A DNA stretch of 64,000 nt from an uncultured Erythrobacter sp. (GCA_947493165.1 CANLPY010000001.1:1054001-1118000), one strand, 5' to 3'; positions 52,722 to 62,838 are shown, numbered from the stretch's first letter. Notes: generated by a model not told the origin, from the letters alone. Program-made: numbers and translations.

Positions 52722-53342
52722 ATGAGCGCGCTGTTTGATCACCTATCCCGCCTGTTTGAGGAAGGCCACCGGCGCGATATTCCCGATTTGCTGAGTGACG
52801 AGCGGTTCGTCCAAAGTGATCGGACCGCCGAAGCTGCTGTGCTGATTGCGGTAACCGATCGCGCCGAAAGCGATGGCGGGCCCGGCGTTATTCTGACGCA
52901 GCGCCCACAAGACATGCGCGATCACCCCGGCCAAGTTGCATTCCCCGGCGGCAAGCTTGATCCGGGCGAAGATGCGGTCACAGCGGCGCTGCGCGAGGCG
53001 TATGAAGAGCTGGCGATGGACCCGGCGCAGGTGCGCGTAATCGGCACTACTGATCTATACCAAACTGGAACTGGGTTTAATGTTACTCCCGTTCTAGCAG
53101 TGGTTCCACCAGACCTTTCGCTGACGTCCAGCCCAACTGAGGTTGAAGCATGGTTTGAAGCGCCGCTGTCCTTGCTGCTGGATCGCGGCAATTGGGAAAC
53201 CCATGAGGTTTTTTGGCGCGGGCAGACCCGGCAATATCTCGAAATGCATTATGAAGGGTTTCGCATTTGGGGCGTAACAGCGGCAATTCTTGCCAACCTT
53301 GCGCGCCGCATAGCTCCAGAGGGGTTACGCGATGTCGCCTGA
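52722..53342 (+). CDS. NUDIX CoA pyrophosphatase-like enzyme
   Basis: 206 aa from the ATG at 52722; the frame runs further up inside the DUF1285 gene. The NUDIX box reads GGKLDPGEDAVTAALREAYEEL. The preceding segment QRPQDMRDHPGQVAFPGG is the CoA-specific signature of the NudL group, which hydrolyses CoA and its derivatives. It overlaps the cca gene by 11 bp. Confidence 0.92.
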   Translation: MSALFDHLSRLFEEGHRRDIPDLLSDERFVQSDRTAEAAVLIAVTDRAESDGGPGVILTQRPQDMRDHPGQVAFPGGKLDPGEDAVTAALREAYEELAMDPAQVRVIGTTDLYQTGTGFNVTPVLAVVPPDLSLTSSPTEVEAWFEAPLSLLLDRGNWETHEVFWRGQTRQYLEMHYEGFRIWGVTAAILANLARRIAPEGLRDVA

Positions 53343-54513
53343 TCTTTCGAATGCCGATTGGCCAAAGCGCGAGGGGCTGCGCGCGCTTACTGAAGCGCTC
53401 GGAGCCCAAGACATTCGCTGGGTCGGCGGGGCAGTGCGCGATACGCTTTTGGAAATGCCAGTTAGCGATGTCGATTGCGCGACGAAGCTTACACCTGATG
53501 CGGTGATCGACCGGTGCCGAGCTGCGGGCATTCGCACCGTTCCAACCGGGATCGATCACGGCACAGTCACAGCTGTGCTTGATGATGGACCCGTCGAAAT
53601 CACGACATTGCGCCATGATGTCTCCACCGATGGCAGACGCGCGACCATCGCATTCGCGCAAGATTGGCAAGACGACGCAGCCCGGCGCGACTTTACCATC
53701 AACGCGTTGTTCGCGCATCCAGAAACGCTCGAAATCTCCGATTATTTCGGCGGTCTGGATGATCTCGCGGCGCGCCGCGTACGCTTCATCGGGGACGCGC
53801 GCGAACGCATCCGCGAAGATCATTTGCGCATTATGCGTTATTACCGGTTTCAGGCGCGATTTGGGTCAGAGCTGGACCAAGAGGCTGAGCAGGCGTGCGA
53901 GGAATTGTCTGACACACTGAAGGGATTGAGCCGAGAGCGGGTCGCCGCTGAATTGCTCAATCTGCTTAGCCTGCCTGATCCTGGCGCAACCGTGGAGCGG
54001 ATGTTCAACCGCGCGGTATTGCGCGTGATCCTACCCGAAGCCATGCTAATCCATGTTGAGCAAATGCGCGATCTGATTGAGCGAGAAAAGGCGCAAGGTT
54101 ACCCAGTAGACGGGCTGCGCAGGCTGGCCGCACTCCTGCCGCCAATGCCAGAAATAGCCGAGATTGTTTCAGCACGTCTGCGTCTGTCGAGAGCGCAGCG
54201 AGCCCGGCTAATCGCCATTGCTGAGCGAACCGGGGCCGATGGGGAATATCCCCTGCGGCTCGCCTATGCGGAAGGGGCACAGGTTGCGATTGACCGCCTG
54301 CTGCTTGCGGGATTGGACACGAGCGAAATCCGCGATTGGAAAGCACCGAACTTTCCGCTCAAAGGCGGCGCAATCGTCGCCCGCGGGGTTGAAGCTGGGC
54401 CCGCGATCGCCCGCATACTACGCAGCATCGAAAAGCAATGGATTGACGAAGGCTTCCCCGGTGAGGCGCGTGTGCAAGAACTTCTCGATCAGGCCCTTAG
54501 GGCATCAACCTAA
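53332..54513 (+). CDS. cca: CCA tRNA nucleotidyltransferase
   Basis: A 393-aa class II nucleotidyltransferase. GGAVRD (32-37) and the metal pair DVD (46-48), then [10 protein letters not shown] and the flexible loop [15 protein letters not shown]. It adds or repairs the 3' CCA of tRNAs; some relatives are poly(A) polymerases, and sequence alone does not fully separate them. The tRNA-Phe in this window already encodes CCA, so repair is the expected role. Its stop overlaps the parC stop (CTAA, 54510-54513). Confidence 0.93.
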   Translation: MSPDLSNADWPKREGLRALTEALGAQDIRWVGGAVRDTLLEMPVSDVDCATKLTPDAVIDRCRAAGIRTVPTGIDHGTVTAVLDDGPVEITTLRHDVSTDGRRATIAFAQDWQDDAARRDFTINALFAHPETLEISDYFGGLDDLAARRVRFIGDARERIREDHLRIMRYYRFQARFGSELDQEAEQACEELSDTLKGLSRERVAAELLNLLSLPDPGATVERMFNRAVLRVILPEAMLIHVEQMRDLIEREKAQGYPVDGLRRLAALLPPMPEIAEIVSARLRLSRAQRARLIAIAERTGADGEYPLRLAYAEGAQVAIDRLLLAGLDTSEIRDWKAPNFPLKGGAIVARGVEAGPAIARILRSIEKQWIDEGFPGEARVQELLDQALRAST

Positions 54514-56819
54514 CTTCCAAAGCTGTTGTCCTTCGGGAAGCCCTGAGGCGGCATCCGCCCTGCCCCGCCGCGCGCGACCTTCCACAGATGGATATCTGTC
54601 TCTGTCCGGGTCCGCTCGCCCGATCCGCCCATCTGCCAGCTTAGCCCCTCGTCGAGAACGAAAGTGGTCGCATCGGCCAGTCCGCCATCACGATAACGTT
54701 GCATCATTACGCCCTGCCCCTTCGCCATCACGGGCATTTCTTCAAGGTTGAAGACAACCAGCTTGCGGTTGTCTCCCACACAGGCGACGTGATTGTGCTC
54801 GGCCGCGATCTCACGAATCACGCGCAATTGCGCATCCCCCTTAAGATTGACGACTTGCTTGCCCTTTTTGGTCTCTGCCAGAAGTTCAGCGGTTTCAGCG
54901 ATAAAGCCTTTGCCGATGCTGGATGCGAGCAGCAACCTCCCGCCCTCCTTATGGACCATCATGCGGGCGATTGACGTATCCGCCTCCAGATCGATCATCG
55001 TTCGCACTGGCTCACCAAATCCGCGCGCGCCCGGCAATTTGTCGCAGCCAAGCGTGTAAAACCTTCCATTTTCAGCCGCGACCAATAGCTTATCAGTGGT
55101 TTGCGCGTGCAGGATAAAGGCGAGCGCATCGCCCTCTTTATATTTGAATTCCTGCGCCAAATCGACATGGCCTTTTGCGGCCCTTATCCACCCCTTTTGC
55201 GAAAGGATGATCGTAACAGGCTCCTTCTCAATCATTGCATCCATTGAGAATTCAACTGCAGGAGCGGCTTCCTCAATCCGGGTGCGACGTTTGCCCAGCG
55301 CGGTATCCTCGCCATATTCCTTGCGCAGTGTGCGCAGGTCTTTCTTCAGACGTGTGCGTTGACGTGCTGGCGAGTCGAGTAGTTTCTGAAGCTCTTCTTG
55401 CTCCTCAAGAAGTGCAGTCTTCTCGTCGCGCAGCTGCATTTCCTCCAGCTTGCGCAAAGACCGCAGCCGCATGTTGAGGATCGCCTCAGCCTGACGGTCG
55501 GTGAGCTTGAATTCCTTCATCATCACCGGCTTTGGCTCATCCTCGGTGCGGATGATCTCGATCACGCGGTCGAGATTGAGGAAGGCGATGATGTAGCCTT
55601 CGACCAGCTCCAGCCGCGCCGCGATTTTGTCCAGCCGGTGCTGAGCGCGGCGCTGCAAGATATCGATCTGCGCCCGAGTCCAATTTTCCAGCAGCTCTTT
55701 CAGGCCCATCACCATCGGGGTGCGGGTGGCGTCGAGCACGTTCAGATTGAGGCCAAAGCGGGTCTCAAGATCTGTCAGCTTGAAGAGGGATTCTTTAAGC
55801 AGCTCCGGGTCCACATTGCGGCTGCGCGGGACCAGAACGATGCGGATTTGCTCGTCGCTCTCATCGCGCACATCCTCAAGGATCGGCAGCTTCTTATCGG
55901 CAATCGCCTGAGCGATCTGTTCGATCAGCTTGCCCTTGGCGACCTGATACGGAATTTCAGAAATGACCAGCTGCCATTGCCCGCCGCCCAGCCGTTCAAT
56001 CCCGGCATCGCGGTCTTCGGCCTTCTCAGCCTCCTCGGCATAGAACCGGCCGCGCAGGCGGAAGCTGCCGCGCCCGGTGGCATAGGCCTCTCTGATCGCC
56101 TCGCGGCTGTCGACCACCTGCCCGCCGGTGGCAAAGTCGGGGCCCTGGAACAGCTCCATCAACCGCTCGTGCTCGACATGCGGATTGTCGATCAGCTCCA
56201 GCGTGGCATCGATCACTTCGGCGACATTGTGCGATGGGATATTGGTTGCCATGCCCACCGCAATCCCGCTCGCCCCATTGGCCAGCAGATTGGGGAACAG
56301 GCCAGGCATCAGCTCGGGCTCTTCTTCCTCACCATTATAGGTCGGGATGAAATCAACGGTGCCCTCGTCCAGACCCTGCATCAACTGCATCGCGGTCTTG
56401 GTCAGGCGCGCCTCGGTGTAGCGATAGGCGGCGGCATTATCGCCGTCGATATTGCCGAAGTTCCCCTGCCCTTCGACCAGCGGATAACGCAGCGAGAAAT
56501 CCTGAGCGAGCCGCACCATCGCATCATACGCGGCGGTGTCGCCATGCGGGTGATACTTACCGATCACCTCGCCCACAACGCGGGCCGATTTCTTGAACGT
56601 ATTGCTGGGGTCCAGCTTCAGCTGGCGCATGGTCCACAGCAGGCGGCGATGGACCGGTTTCAGGCCATCGCGCAGATCCGGCAAAGACCGCGCCGTAATC
56701 GTCGACAAAGCATAAACGAGATAGCGTTCCTCGAGCGCGCTATCGAACGGCGCATCGACGATTGCATCAAACGGATCTTCGGGCAGATCGCCGGCGGTCT
56801 TATCTTTGGTGTCAGCCAT
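54510..56819 (-). CDS. parC: DNA topoisomerase IV subunit A
   Basis: A 769-aa protein. The active-site Tyr134 lies in [27 protein letters not shown] (QRDR region) has Thr95 in the place of E. coli Ser80. A coiled region and a C-terminal pinwheel follow ([35 protein letters not shown]). It decatenates chromosomes with ParE, which is not in the window. A 478-aa antisense frame over this gene is treated as a shadow. Confidence 0.95.
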   Translation of the reverse strand: MADTKDKTAGDLPEDPFDAIVDAPFDSALEERYLVYALSTITARSLPDLRDGLKPVHRRLLWTMRQLKLDPSNTFKKSARVVGEVIGKYHPHGDTAAYDAMVRLAQDFSLRYPLVEGQGNFGNIDGDNAAAYRYTEARLTKTAMQLMQGLDEGTVDFIPTYNGEEEEPELMPGLFPNLLANGASGIAVGMATNIPSHNVAEVIDATLELIDNPHVEHERLMELFQGPDFATGGQVVDSREAIREAYATGRGSFRLRGRFYAEEAEKAEDRDAGIERLGGGQWQLVISEIPYQVAKGKLIEQIAQAIADKKLPILEDVRDESDEQIRIVLVPRSRNVDPELLKESLFKLTDLETRFGLNLNVLDATRTPMVMGLKELLENWTRAQIDILQRRAQHRLDKIAARLELVEGYIIAFLNLDRVIEIIRTEDEPKPVMMKEFKLTDRQAEAILNMRLRSLRKLEEMQLRDEKTALLEEQEELQKLLDSPARQRTRLKKDLRTLRKEYGEDTALGKRRTRIEEAAPAVEFSMDAMIEKEPVTIILSQKGWIRAAKGHVDLAQEFKYKEGDALAFILHAQTTDKLLVAAENGRFYTLGCDKLPGARGFGEPVRTMIDLEADTSIARMMVHKEGGRLLLASSIGKGFIAETAELLAETKKGKQVVNLKGDAQLRVIREIAAEHNHVACVGDNRKLVVFNLEEMPVMAKGQGVMMQRYRDGGLADATTFVLDEGLSWQMGGSGERTRTETDIHLWKVARGGAGRMPPQGFPKDNSFGS

Positions 56820-56913
56820 CGCTCAACGGCTTAGCAAGCAAGCGCGCCCCGGGGGAGAGGGGTTTCCACAGGAATGGATGCGCACTCCATCACCAGCCAA
56901 GCGGCTTTTGAAA

Positions 56914-58185
56914 TCAGTTCGTGATGTCGAACATTATTGAGCTAAAGTCTCCACGCTGCAACGCTTTGCGATCAATGAGCAAGACCAACGAGTAGCAGTC
57001 TCCCCAAATCCAACCGGTCAGCTGACTTGTATGGAGTTCGAGCAGAACTTCATTCGGGCTATCCGGCCCGTGCGGCGTGTAGATATGACCGAGTGGAGCA
57101 TGCCCCATTGCCCCAAACCCATCGCTTGTCTGCCTCTGCCATTCGCTTTGAACGCGGCTGCTCAACGCTGGCGGTAGCAAGTCTGGATCTGTTGTATATG
57201 CCTTTAACGCATGGTTGGTCAGCCCCGAGTCGTAACGGTGCCACCATCGCCGAAGATCTGAACGATCTGGCTGCCATTCCAGAAGTTTGGCCTCGCGCAG
57301 CACTAGCTCGCAATAGCCGTCATCGTCGTTCTTGAGATATTGACAATCATAGGCATCGAGTTGAGCCAGATCCGCTACGAAAGCTGCGGTTTCGAACCCA
57401 GTGAACTCCCTCTTGGTCCGCATTCGGCCTTCGATTTCGAAGAAACGGACAAAGGTTTCGAGAATGATCGGCTGCATGCGCTCAAACCATGCGGCATCTT
57501 CGGAACGAAGTTTCTTCATGGCAGGAAAGCGAACGATCTCCCTCGCCATGTGCGTTACGCTCTCCCCCAAAGTTTCAAAAAGCAGTGACATCGTATCGCG
57601 ATCAAACGGATGATATGCCGGATCGAGTACCGTACTTTGCAATTGTTCATCGGCTTGCACTGCCGAGTTCGCCTGGTGCAGTTCATCACCTGAGCGATTT
57701 TCGACAACAATCGGCCAGCGGGGAAGCGCGAAGGTCTGCGGTGCATCAAAATTGAAACTTCGGGTCCATCCGGCGGAATTCGGTGGGGGTCCATTCGTTT
57801 CGACCAGAGGGCCGTCGAAGTGAAGGACTTTGGGCTTGAACTCGCCATGCCCAGGCAGGAAAATACCGAGCCAGCCATTGCGTGGGCCAATGCCCGACCA
57901 AATGTCTCTAGGCAAAGCCGCCAAGTCAATTTGGCCAACAAACAAGAGCTTGTGCCCGTCTTGCTCGGGCCAAGCGGTGCCTTCTGGGAGTTCGGCATTT
58001 CCGCCAAACCATCCTGCCGAATTCCCAGATCCTATTGGTATTTGTGGTTTTAGAATAGCGACCGGGCGTTCACTAGTACGGGCGGCATCCTTCATCCGCT
58101 CTGTCTCAACCTGGTAATCGACAAAATTGGCCACCATTTCTATGGCGTTACGCTGCTCTTCAGCCTTCTTCTTCCGTCCAAACAT
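56914..58185 (-). CDS. DUF1963 (YwqG-like) protein
   Basis: 423 aa from the ATG at 58185 (MFGRKKKAEEQRNAIEM), preceded by GGGAGA. The YwqG/DUF1963 signature covers GGNAELPEGTAWPEQDG, LLFVGQIDLAALP and the C-terminal YTPHGPDSPNEVLLELHTSQ. Function unknown; family members are soluble and often neighbours of toxin or immunity genes, but none is seen here. Confidence 0.85.
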   Translation of the reverse strand: MFGRKKKAEEQRNAIEMVANFVDYQVETERMKDAARTSERPVAILKPQIPIGSGNSAGWFGGNAELPEGTAWPEQDGHKLLFVGQIDLAALPRDIWSGIGPRNGWLGIFLPGHGEFKPKVLHFDGPLVETNGPPPNSAGWTRSFNFDAPQTFALPRWPIVVENRSGDELHQANSAVQADEQLQSTVLDPAYHPFDRDTMSLLFETLGESVTHMAREIVRFPAMKKLRSEDAAWFERMQPIILETFVRFFEIEGRMRTKREFTGFETAAFVADLAQLDAYDCQYLKNDDDGYCELVLREAKLLEWQPDRSDLRRWWHRYDSGLTNHALKAYTTDPDLLPPALSSRVQSEWQRQTSDGFGAMGHAPLGHIYTPHGPDSPNEVLLELHTSQLTGWIWGDCYSLVLLIDRKALQRGDFSSIMFDITN

Positions 58186-58412
58186 TAAATGCTGTCTCCC
58201 TAGCAATAGGAGGTAGGCACAAGTGCTTTAATTTTTGTAAAACCGTGCAATTCAGACAAGGGAGCATAGTACGGTTAATTGGCAAGACAGATTGGCTATT
58301 TTCCGACCGCCAACTTCTCCCCACGCTGACCGCCAGATGCAGACATTCCGCTCCCACCCCAAAAAACGCGCATTAAGCCGAAATCGCGATCTTGCCGGAA
58401 GCGGGCTTCAGT

Positions 58413-59189
58413 TCATTGTTTGTTGCCATCCCTCAGCGCCGCCATGTCCTCTCGCAAGGCGCGCAGTTGGATCAGGATTTCTTCGCGTTCGCCGTGCGCT
58501 TCTTCATCAGTTGCCTCAGACATGGCGTTGACGATCACACCGATGAACAGGTTCAGCACGATAAAACTCGTCATCAAAATGAACGGTACGAAGAACGCCC
58601 AGGCGTAGGGGTATTCCTCCATCACTGGGCGCACGATGCCCATGCTCCAGCTTTCCAGTGTCATGATCTGGAACAGCGAATAGAGCGATGCACCAAGCGT
58701 TCCGAACCATTCCGGGAAGCTTTCGCCAAACAGCTTCGTCGCCATCACCGCGCTGATATAAAACAGCAAAAGCAGCATGACGATCACGGTCCCGATGCTG
58801 GGGATCGCCTTAAACAGGCCGACGATGACGCGGCGCATGCTGGGCACAACCGAAATCAGGCGCAGCGCCCGCAGGATGCGCAGCGCCCGCAGGACGGAGA
58901 ATTGCTGGCTCGCCGGAACGAGCGCTACGCCGACAATGATCAGATCGAATACATTCCAACCGTTTTTGAAAAAGGCAAAGCGGTAGGCGAAGAGCTTGAT
59001 CAGCAGCTCGATTACGAAAATCGTCAGAGCGATGGTGTCGAGCATGTGCACGGCCCCGCCCACTTTCGACATGACCCAGGGCGATGTCTCCATCCCCAAA
59101 CCGATCGCATTGATCACGATGACGGCAATGATGACACGCTCAAAAGAGCCGGATTCGACCAAGTTCTGCGCGCGCTCTCGCAGCGTCAT
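58413..59189 (-). CDS. voltage-gated sodium channel subunit (NavBac type)
   Basis: 258 aa from the ATG at 59189 (MTLRERAQNLVES); the frame upstream of it is Gly-rich and not channel-like. Six hydrophobic helices. The S4 sensor at 100-120 carries Arg every third residue (VLRALRILRALRLISVV). The pore has the selectivity filter TLESWSM at 177-183, identical to that of the Magnetococcus channel NavMs. A charged C-terminal coiled-coil (EREEILIQLRALREDMAAL) would tetramerise it. Likely a sodium channel of one domain per subunit. Confidence 0.93.
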   Translation of the reverse strand: MTLRERAQNLVESGSFERVIIAVIVINAIGLGMETSPWVMSKVGGAVHMLDTIALTIFVIELLIKLFAYRFAFFKNGWNVFDLIIVGVALVPASQQFSVLRALRILRALRLISVVPSMRRVIVGLFKAIPSIGTVIVMLLLLFYISAVMATKLFGESFPEWFGTLGASLYSLFQIMTLESWSMGIVRPVMEEYPYAWAFFVPFILMTSFIVLNLFIGVIVNAMSEATDEEAHGEREEILIQLRALREDMAALRDGNKQ

Positions 59190-59402
59190 TTCAGATACTC
59201 CAACGGTGATTAAGGCAAGCAAATGGTGACCTTGGCCGCCCCCTTTAACACCGCCTTTCCCGCCTCGCCAGAAGGAGCAGCGCGTGATGCTCAGAAAAAA
59301 GAAGGGGCTTGCAACGAAACTAAAATGTGGCACAATTATGGCAGCATTTAGGCGCAAATGAGGCATCCCACCACAATTCGCCTATTTTTCAGGAGAGTGA
59401 TC

Positions 59403-60323
59403 ATGAAGTCTGGTAGGAAGATAAGCGTAACATTGGTGGCAACGATCAGCGTCTTTGCCCTCGCCGCCTGCAGTGAGAACACCCACGAAATGACCGCAAG
59501 CTCAGACGTTGCTTTAGCCGAGGCGGACGTCGCAGCCGAGGTAGTATCAGCACCATCTGCGCCAGAAAGCGCGGATATACCGGTCGACGAACCACAAATC
59601 GCCTACACCTATCGGCTTGGTTTCGATCTTCCGCTCGATAGCATCAGACAGGTCCAGCAAAGCCATGTTGCCATGTGCGAAGAGCTGGGCAGCAATGGAT
59701 GCCGCGTGATCTCGATGAATCAAGCGCGCGACAGTGACGAATACTCAAGCGGAAACCTGCACATCGCCGTTTCCGCCAATAAGGCGCGCGATTTCGCCAA
59801 GAAGCTCGAAACCACAACGGGCGAAGCGGATGGCGAATTGGTGTCATCCTCCCTGACCGGCGAAGATTTATCTAAACAGATCGTCGACACAGAGGCGCGG
59901 CTGCGTTCACGCGAATTGCTGCGCGATCGGCTTATGCAAATTCTCGCTTCTCGAAATGGCACTGTCGGCGAACTCGTCGAGGCCGAACGCGCCGTTGCAC
60001 AGGTCAATCAGGAAATCGATCAAGCCCGCAGTTGGCTCGAAACGATGCGCACCCGCGTCGCATTCAGCGAGATGACAATCCGTTATGAAGCTGGCGAAGT
60101 GAGCGCAGTATCAGGCAGCTTTGGCGAACCGATAGAAGCCGCCTGGAATTCGCTAGGCACCGTCCTCGGCAGTACGATTGCGTTTATGATGATGGCTGGG
60201 ACCGTACTGTTCCCGATCATATTCCTGCTACTTGCGCTTCGCTGGGTGCTGCACCGCTTTGGCTATCGCCTGCGGTTCTGGAAGAACGGCCGCCGCGAAG
60301 TACCAGCCGCAGCCGAGGCCTAA
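59403..60323 (+). CDS. DUF4349 lipoprotein
   Basis: 306 aa from the ATG at 59403, preceded by AGGAGAG. The lipobox LAAC has Cys23. The DUF4349 domain follows, with a coiled-coil-like segment (VDTEARLRSRELLRDRLMQIL...VEAERAVAQVNQEI) and a C-terminal transmembrane helix (about 250-280). Function unknown; some family members are tied to envelope stability. A possible sigma-54-type site lies about 60 bp upstream. Its stop overlaps the ferredoxin stop by 4 bp. Confidence 0.88.
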   Translation: MKSGRKISVTLVATISVFALAACSENTHEMTASSDVALAEADVAAEVVSAPSAPESADIPVDEPQIAYTYRLGFDLPLDSIRQVQQSHVAMCEELGSNGCRVISMNQARDSDEYSSGNLHIAVSANKARDFAKKLETTTGEADGELVSSSLTGEDLSKQIVDTEARLRSRELLRDRLMQILASRNGTVGELVEAERAVAQVNQEIDQARSWLETMRTRVAFSEMTIRYEAGEVSAVSGSFGEPIEAAWNSLGTVLGSTIAFMMMAGTVLFPIIFLLLALRWVLHRFGYRLRFWKNGRREVPAAAEA

Positions 60324-60658
60324 GCCGACATATCGTGCGCTTCGGACGGGATGGTCACCGTCAGCCCGTCCAGCGCTTCGGTCAGCTCAATCTGGCAGGA
60401 CAGGCGGCTCGTGCGGCGCACGCCGGCGGCAAAGTCGAGCATGTCTTCTTCTTCCTCGCTCGCAACTAGCAGACGGTCGAACCACTCCGCTGCGACGATG
60501 ACATGACAGGTGGAGCACGCCATCTGCCCTTCGCACGTCCCCTCCAATGGCAAGCCGTTTGCTTGGCCGAGCTTTAGCAGGCTGTCGCCGGCATCGCCGC
60601 TGGCTTCGATGACCGTGCCTTTGGAATCGGTGAATTTCACGCTCACGCTCACGCTCAT
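60320..60658 (-). CDS. 2Fe-2S ferredoxin, adrenodoxin type
   Basis: A 112-aa protein with cysteine ligands Cys42, Cys48, Cys51 (CEGQMACSTC) and Cys88 (LSCQI), the C-x5-C-x2-C pattern of ISC-type ferredoxins. It can supply electrons for iron-sulfur cluster assembly. Its ATG overlaps the stop of the cysteine desulfurase gene (60655-60658), and it is the third gene of that operon. The start codon sits in a repeat of the 6-mer CACGCT. Confidence 0.92.
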   Translation of the reverse strand: MSVSVSVKFTDSKGTVIEASGDAGDSLLKLGQANGLPLEGTCEGQMACSTCHVIVAAEWFDRLLVASEEEEDMLDFAAGVRRTSRLSCQIELTEALDGLTVTIPSEAHDMSA

Positions 60659-61731
60659 GCGAGCTGCTCTGCAGCCGCCGCGTTAAGCGCCGCCGCCGCT
60701 TCCTCAATCTGTTCAATCGTGGTGTAACGCCCGAAGCCCAAGCGGACTGATGATTTTGCCTGCTTATCGCTCAGCCCGATGGCTTTCAGCACATGGCTGG
60801 GCCGGCCAGAACCGCTCGCGCACGCACTACCCGCGCTGAACATGATCGTGCGGCAATCAGACATCAGGCGGGAAACATCCAAGCCATCTTTTCGGATATT
60901 CAGATTGCCATGCCAGCGCGCATCCTCGCTGCCATTGAGCGTCCAGTCGCAAAACAATTGGCGCGCGCGGTTCCAAAGCGTTTCGATATGCTGAGCGTCG
61001 TCGGCCACTCGCTCCGCTGCCAGATGCGCAGCAGCGCCCATGCCTGCGATCAGAGCCGGGGCCAAAGTGCCGGAGCGAATGCCATGTTCCTGCCCGCCGC
61101 CGGTTTGCACTTCGCCCAGGTCCACGCCGTCACGCACCCACAAGGCGCCCACACCTTTGGGGCCGTGGAACTTGTGCGCGCTGATCGCGATCATATCCGC
61201 GCCGGTCACTTCGATCTTGCCGTATGCCTGCACGGCATCGACCAGAAACAGCGCGTTGTTTTCCTTCGCTTTTCGGTGCCATTCCAATGTGGGCTGCACC
61301 GTGCCGATCTCATTGTTAACCTGCATGACGGCGACCATGCGCGTGTCTTTGGGCAGGTTTTGCGAGGGATCGCACCGACCCTGCTCATCCACTCCCAGCA
61401 TGTGATACACGCCCGCTGATTGCGCGGTATCGCCGACGGCGGAATGCTCAATCGCGGAGAAAGCCACCGCGCCCTCGCCCGCCGCACCCCGGATCGCGAG
61501 ATTGAGCGCCTCTGTTGCGCCGCTCGTGAAGATGACTTTGCCGGCTGCTGGGAACAGAGACGCTACCCTGTCGCGCGCGAGTTCAATGGCAGCCGCCGCT
61601 TGCCTGCCCATCCGATGCGGCGAGTGCGGATTGCCAAAGCCGGTGCCATCCGGCCCATCGAGCCAGCGCATTGCCGCGTCCCGGGCCTCAGGCGCGAGTG
61701 GTGTTGTGGCTTGGTAGTCAAGGTAGATCAT
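60655..61731 (-). CDS. cysteine desulfurase (class V aminotransferase fold)
   Basis: 358 aa from the ATG at 61731 (MIYLDYQATTPLAPEARDAAM). The PLP lysine is in ISAHKFHGPKGVGALW, and the catalytic Cys is in SACASGSGRPS. It removes sulfur from cysteine for cluster or thiolation pathways. It overlaps the upstream paralogue (ATGA, 61728-61731) and the ferredoxin gene. Confidence 0.92.
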   Translation of the reverse strand: MIYLDYQATTPLAPEARDAAMRWLDGPDGTGFGNPHSPHRMGRQAAAAIELARDRVASLFPAAGKVIFTSGATEALNLAIRGAAGEGAVAFSAIEHSAVGDTAQSAGVYHMLGVDEQGRCDPSQNLPKDTRMVAVMQVNNEIGTVQPTLEWHRKAKENNALFLVDAVQAYGKIEVTGADMIAISAHKFHGPKGVGALWVRDGVDLGEVQTGGGQEHGIRSGTLAPALIAGMGAAAHLAAERVADDAQHIETLWNRARQLFCDWTLNGSEDARWHGNLNIRKDGLDVSRLMSDCRTIMFSAGSACASGSGRPSHVLKAIGLSDKQAKSSVRLGFGRYTTIEQIEEAAAALNAAAAEQLA

Positions 61732-62717
61732 GAAAGAGAAGCCCACGCCTCAGCAAATTGTTCCAGCTCTTGCGCGGTAGTGCTCCACCCCAAGCTTACG
61801 CGAATAGTGCGGGCGGCGACTTCATCGGAGACGCCAAAGGCATCCAGCACACGGCTTTTTTTGAGTGTTCCGGAAGAACAAGCGCTTCCCGCCGATACCG
61901 CAAAGCCCATTGCATCAAGGCGGATCAACAAAGCCTGCGCGCTCATTCTCGGGTGCGTCAGCGCAAAGATGTAGTCGGCCTGTTCGCCCAATGCCATCAC
62001 ATCGGCACCAAGCTCTTTCGCAAAACCCGCGCGATCTTCAGCGGTGGTGTGCCAATCATCCGCTTCAAGCGCAGCTGCCATGCCTAAGGCGCCGAGCATA
62101 TTCTCCGTCCCTTGACGATAGCCGCGCTCATGCCCGCCGATTGGCTCCAGAAGATTGAAGTCGCGGACCAAGAGCGCACCAATCCCAATAGGCCCACCAA
62201 ATTTATGCGCAGAGACAACCAGCATGTCAGCACCCGGAAGCGACAGCTTTCCTGCACTTTGCGCACAATCGGAAAGTAACAATGCGCCCGTTGGCCTTAT
62301 CGCATCACACATCTTGTCGACCGGGTTGATAACCCCGGTTTCTGAATTGACGTGCTGGATGGCCAATATGGCCCGTTCATTAAGCGCTAAACCGTCAGAA
62401 AATTGTTCCGCACCCGGCGCAGCGCGGAACACCGCATCATGCTCAACCGCGCTCACAATTCGCCGATCTGCTTTCGTGCGCTGCAGGCCAATTGCCAGCG
62501 CCTCGCTCGCGCCGCTGGTAAAGATCAGCTCGCCATTCCAGTCAAGCGCCCGTTTGATCCGCTCTCGCGCATCCTCCAGCGCGGCCTTGGCCTTGCGTCC
62601 TTCTGCGTGCGGCGAAGACGGGTTCGCCCAAATGGCAAAGCCTTCCTCCATCGCCGCTTTCGCTTCAGGGCGCAGCGGAGATGTCGCGGCGTGATCAAGA
62701 TAAATACGAGGGTTCAA
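61728..62717 (-). CDS. cysteine desulfurase-family protein, second copy
   Basis: 329 aa starting with TTG at 62717 (MNPRIYLDHAATSPLRPEA), chosen because the conserved N terminus begins there. The PLP lysine is in SAHKFGGPIG, and a Cys in SAGSACSSGTLKKS takes the catalytic position. About 30% shorter in the middle than its neighbour but similar in pattern. First gene of the coupled desulfurase-ferredoxin operon, which has a Fur-like box 14 bp before this start. Confidence 0.88.
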   Translation of the reverse strand: MNPRIYLDHAATSPLRPEAKAAMEEGFAIWANPSSPHAEGRKAKAALEDARERIKRALDWNGELIFTSGASEALAIGLQRTKADRRIVSAVEHDAVFRAAPGAEQFSDGLALNERAILAIQHVNSETGVINPVDKMCDAIRPTGALLLSDCAQSAGKLSLPGADMLVVSAHKFGGPIGIGALLVRDFNLLEPIGGHERGYRQGTENMLGALGMAAALEADDWHTTAEDRAGFAKELGADVMALGEQADYIFALTHPRMSAQALLIRLDAMGFAVSAGSACSSGTLKKSRVLDAFGVSDEVAARTIRVSLGWSTTAQELEQFAEAWASLS

Positions 62718-62730
62718 TTTCTGCGCTTAA

Positions 62731-62745
62731 TGAGAATGATTCTTA
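62731..62745. promoter_or_regulatory. Fur-like 7-1-7 box
   Basis: TGAGAAT (62731-62737), G, ATTCTTA (62739-62745), an imperfect dyad with the perfect core AGAATGATTCT. It matches the 7-1-7 form TGATAAT-N-ATTATCA at most positions. It lies between the desulfurase operon and the divergent hydrolase, so iron control of the cluster-assembly genes is likely. Binding unproven. Confidence 0.5.
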
Positions 62746-62838
62746 ACAATTTGCGTTATGGATTAAGCCTCGTCTATAGGGCGCTCAATCGCTTATGTCA
62801 GCCGACACTTCGCGCAACTCATTTCACAAAGGTTTCCG

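Noticed and set aside
55398..56834. A 478-codon open frame on the plus strand across parC
   Set aside because: It is fully antisense to a well-supported parC with all catalytic motifs. The translated sequence is low in recognisable structure and rich in His/Gln/Arg, as expected of a shadow frame.
58392..59213. A 273-codon plus-strand frame across the sodium channel gene
   Set aside because: Antisense to the channel, with a His/Gln/Asp-rich product typical of a shadow frame and no start signal.
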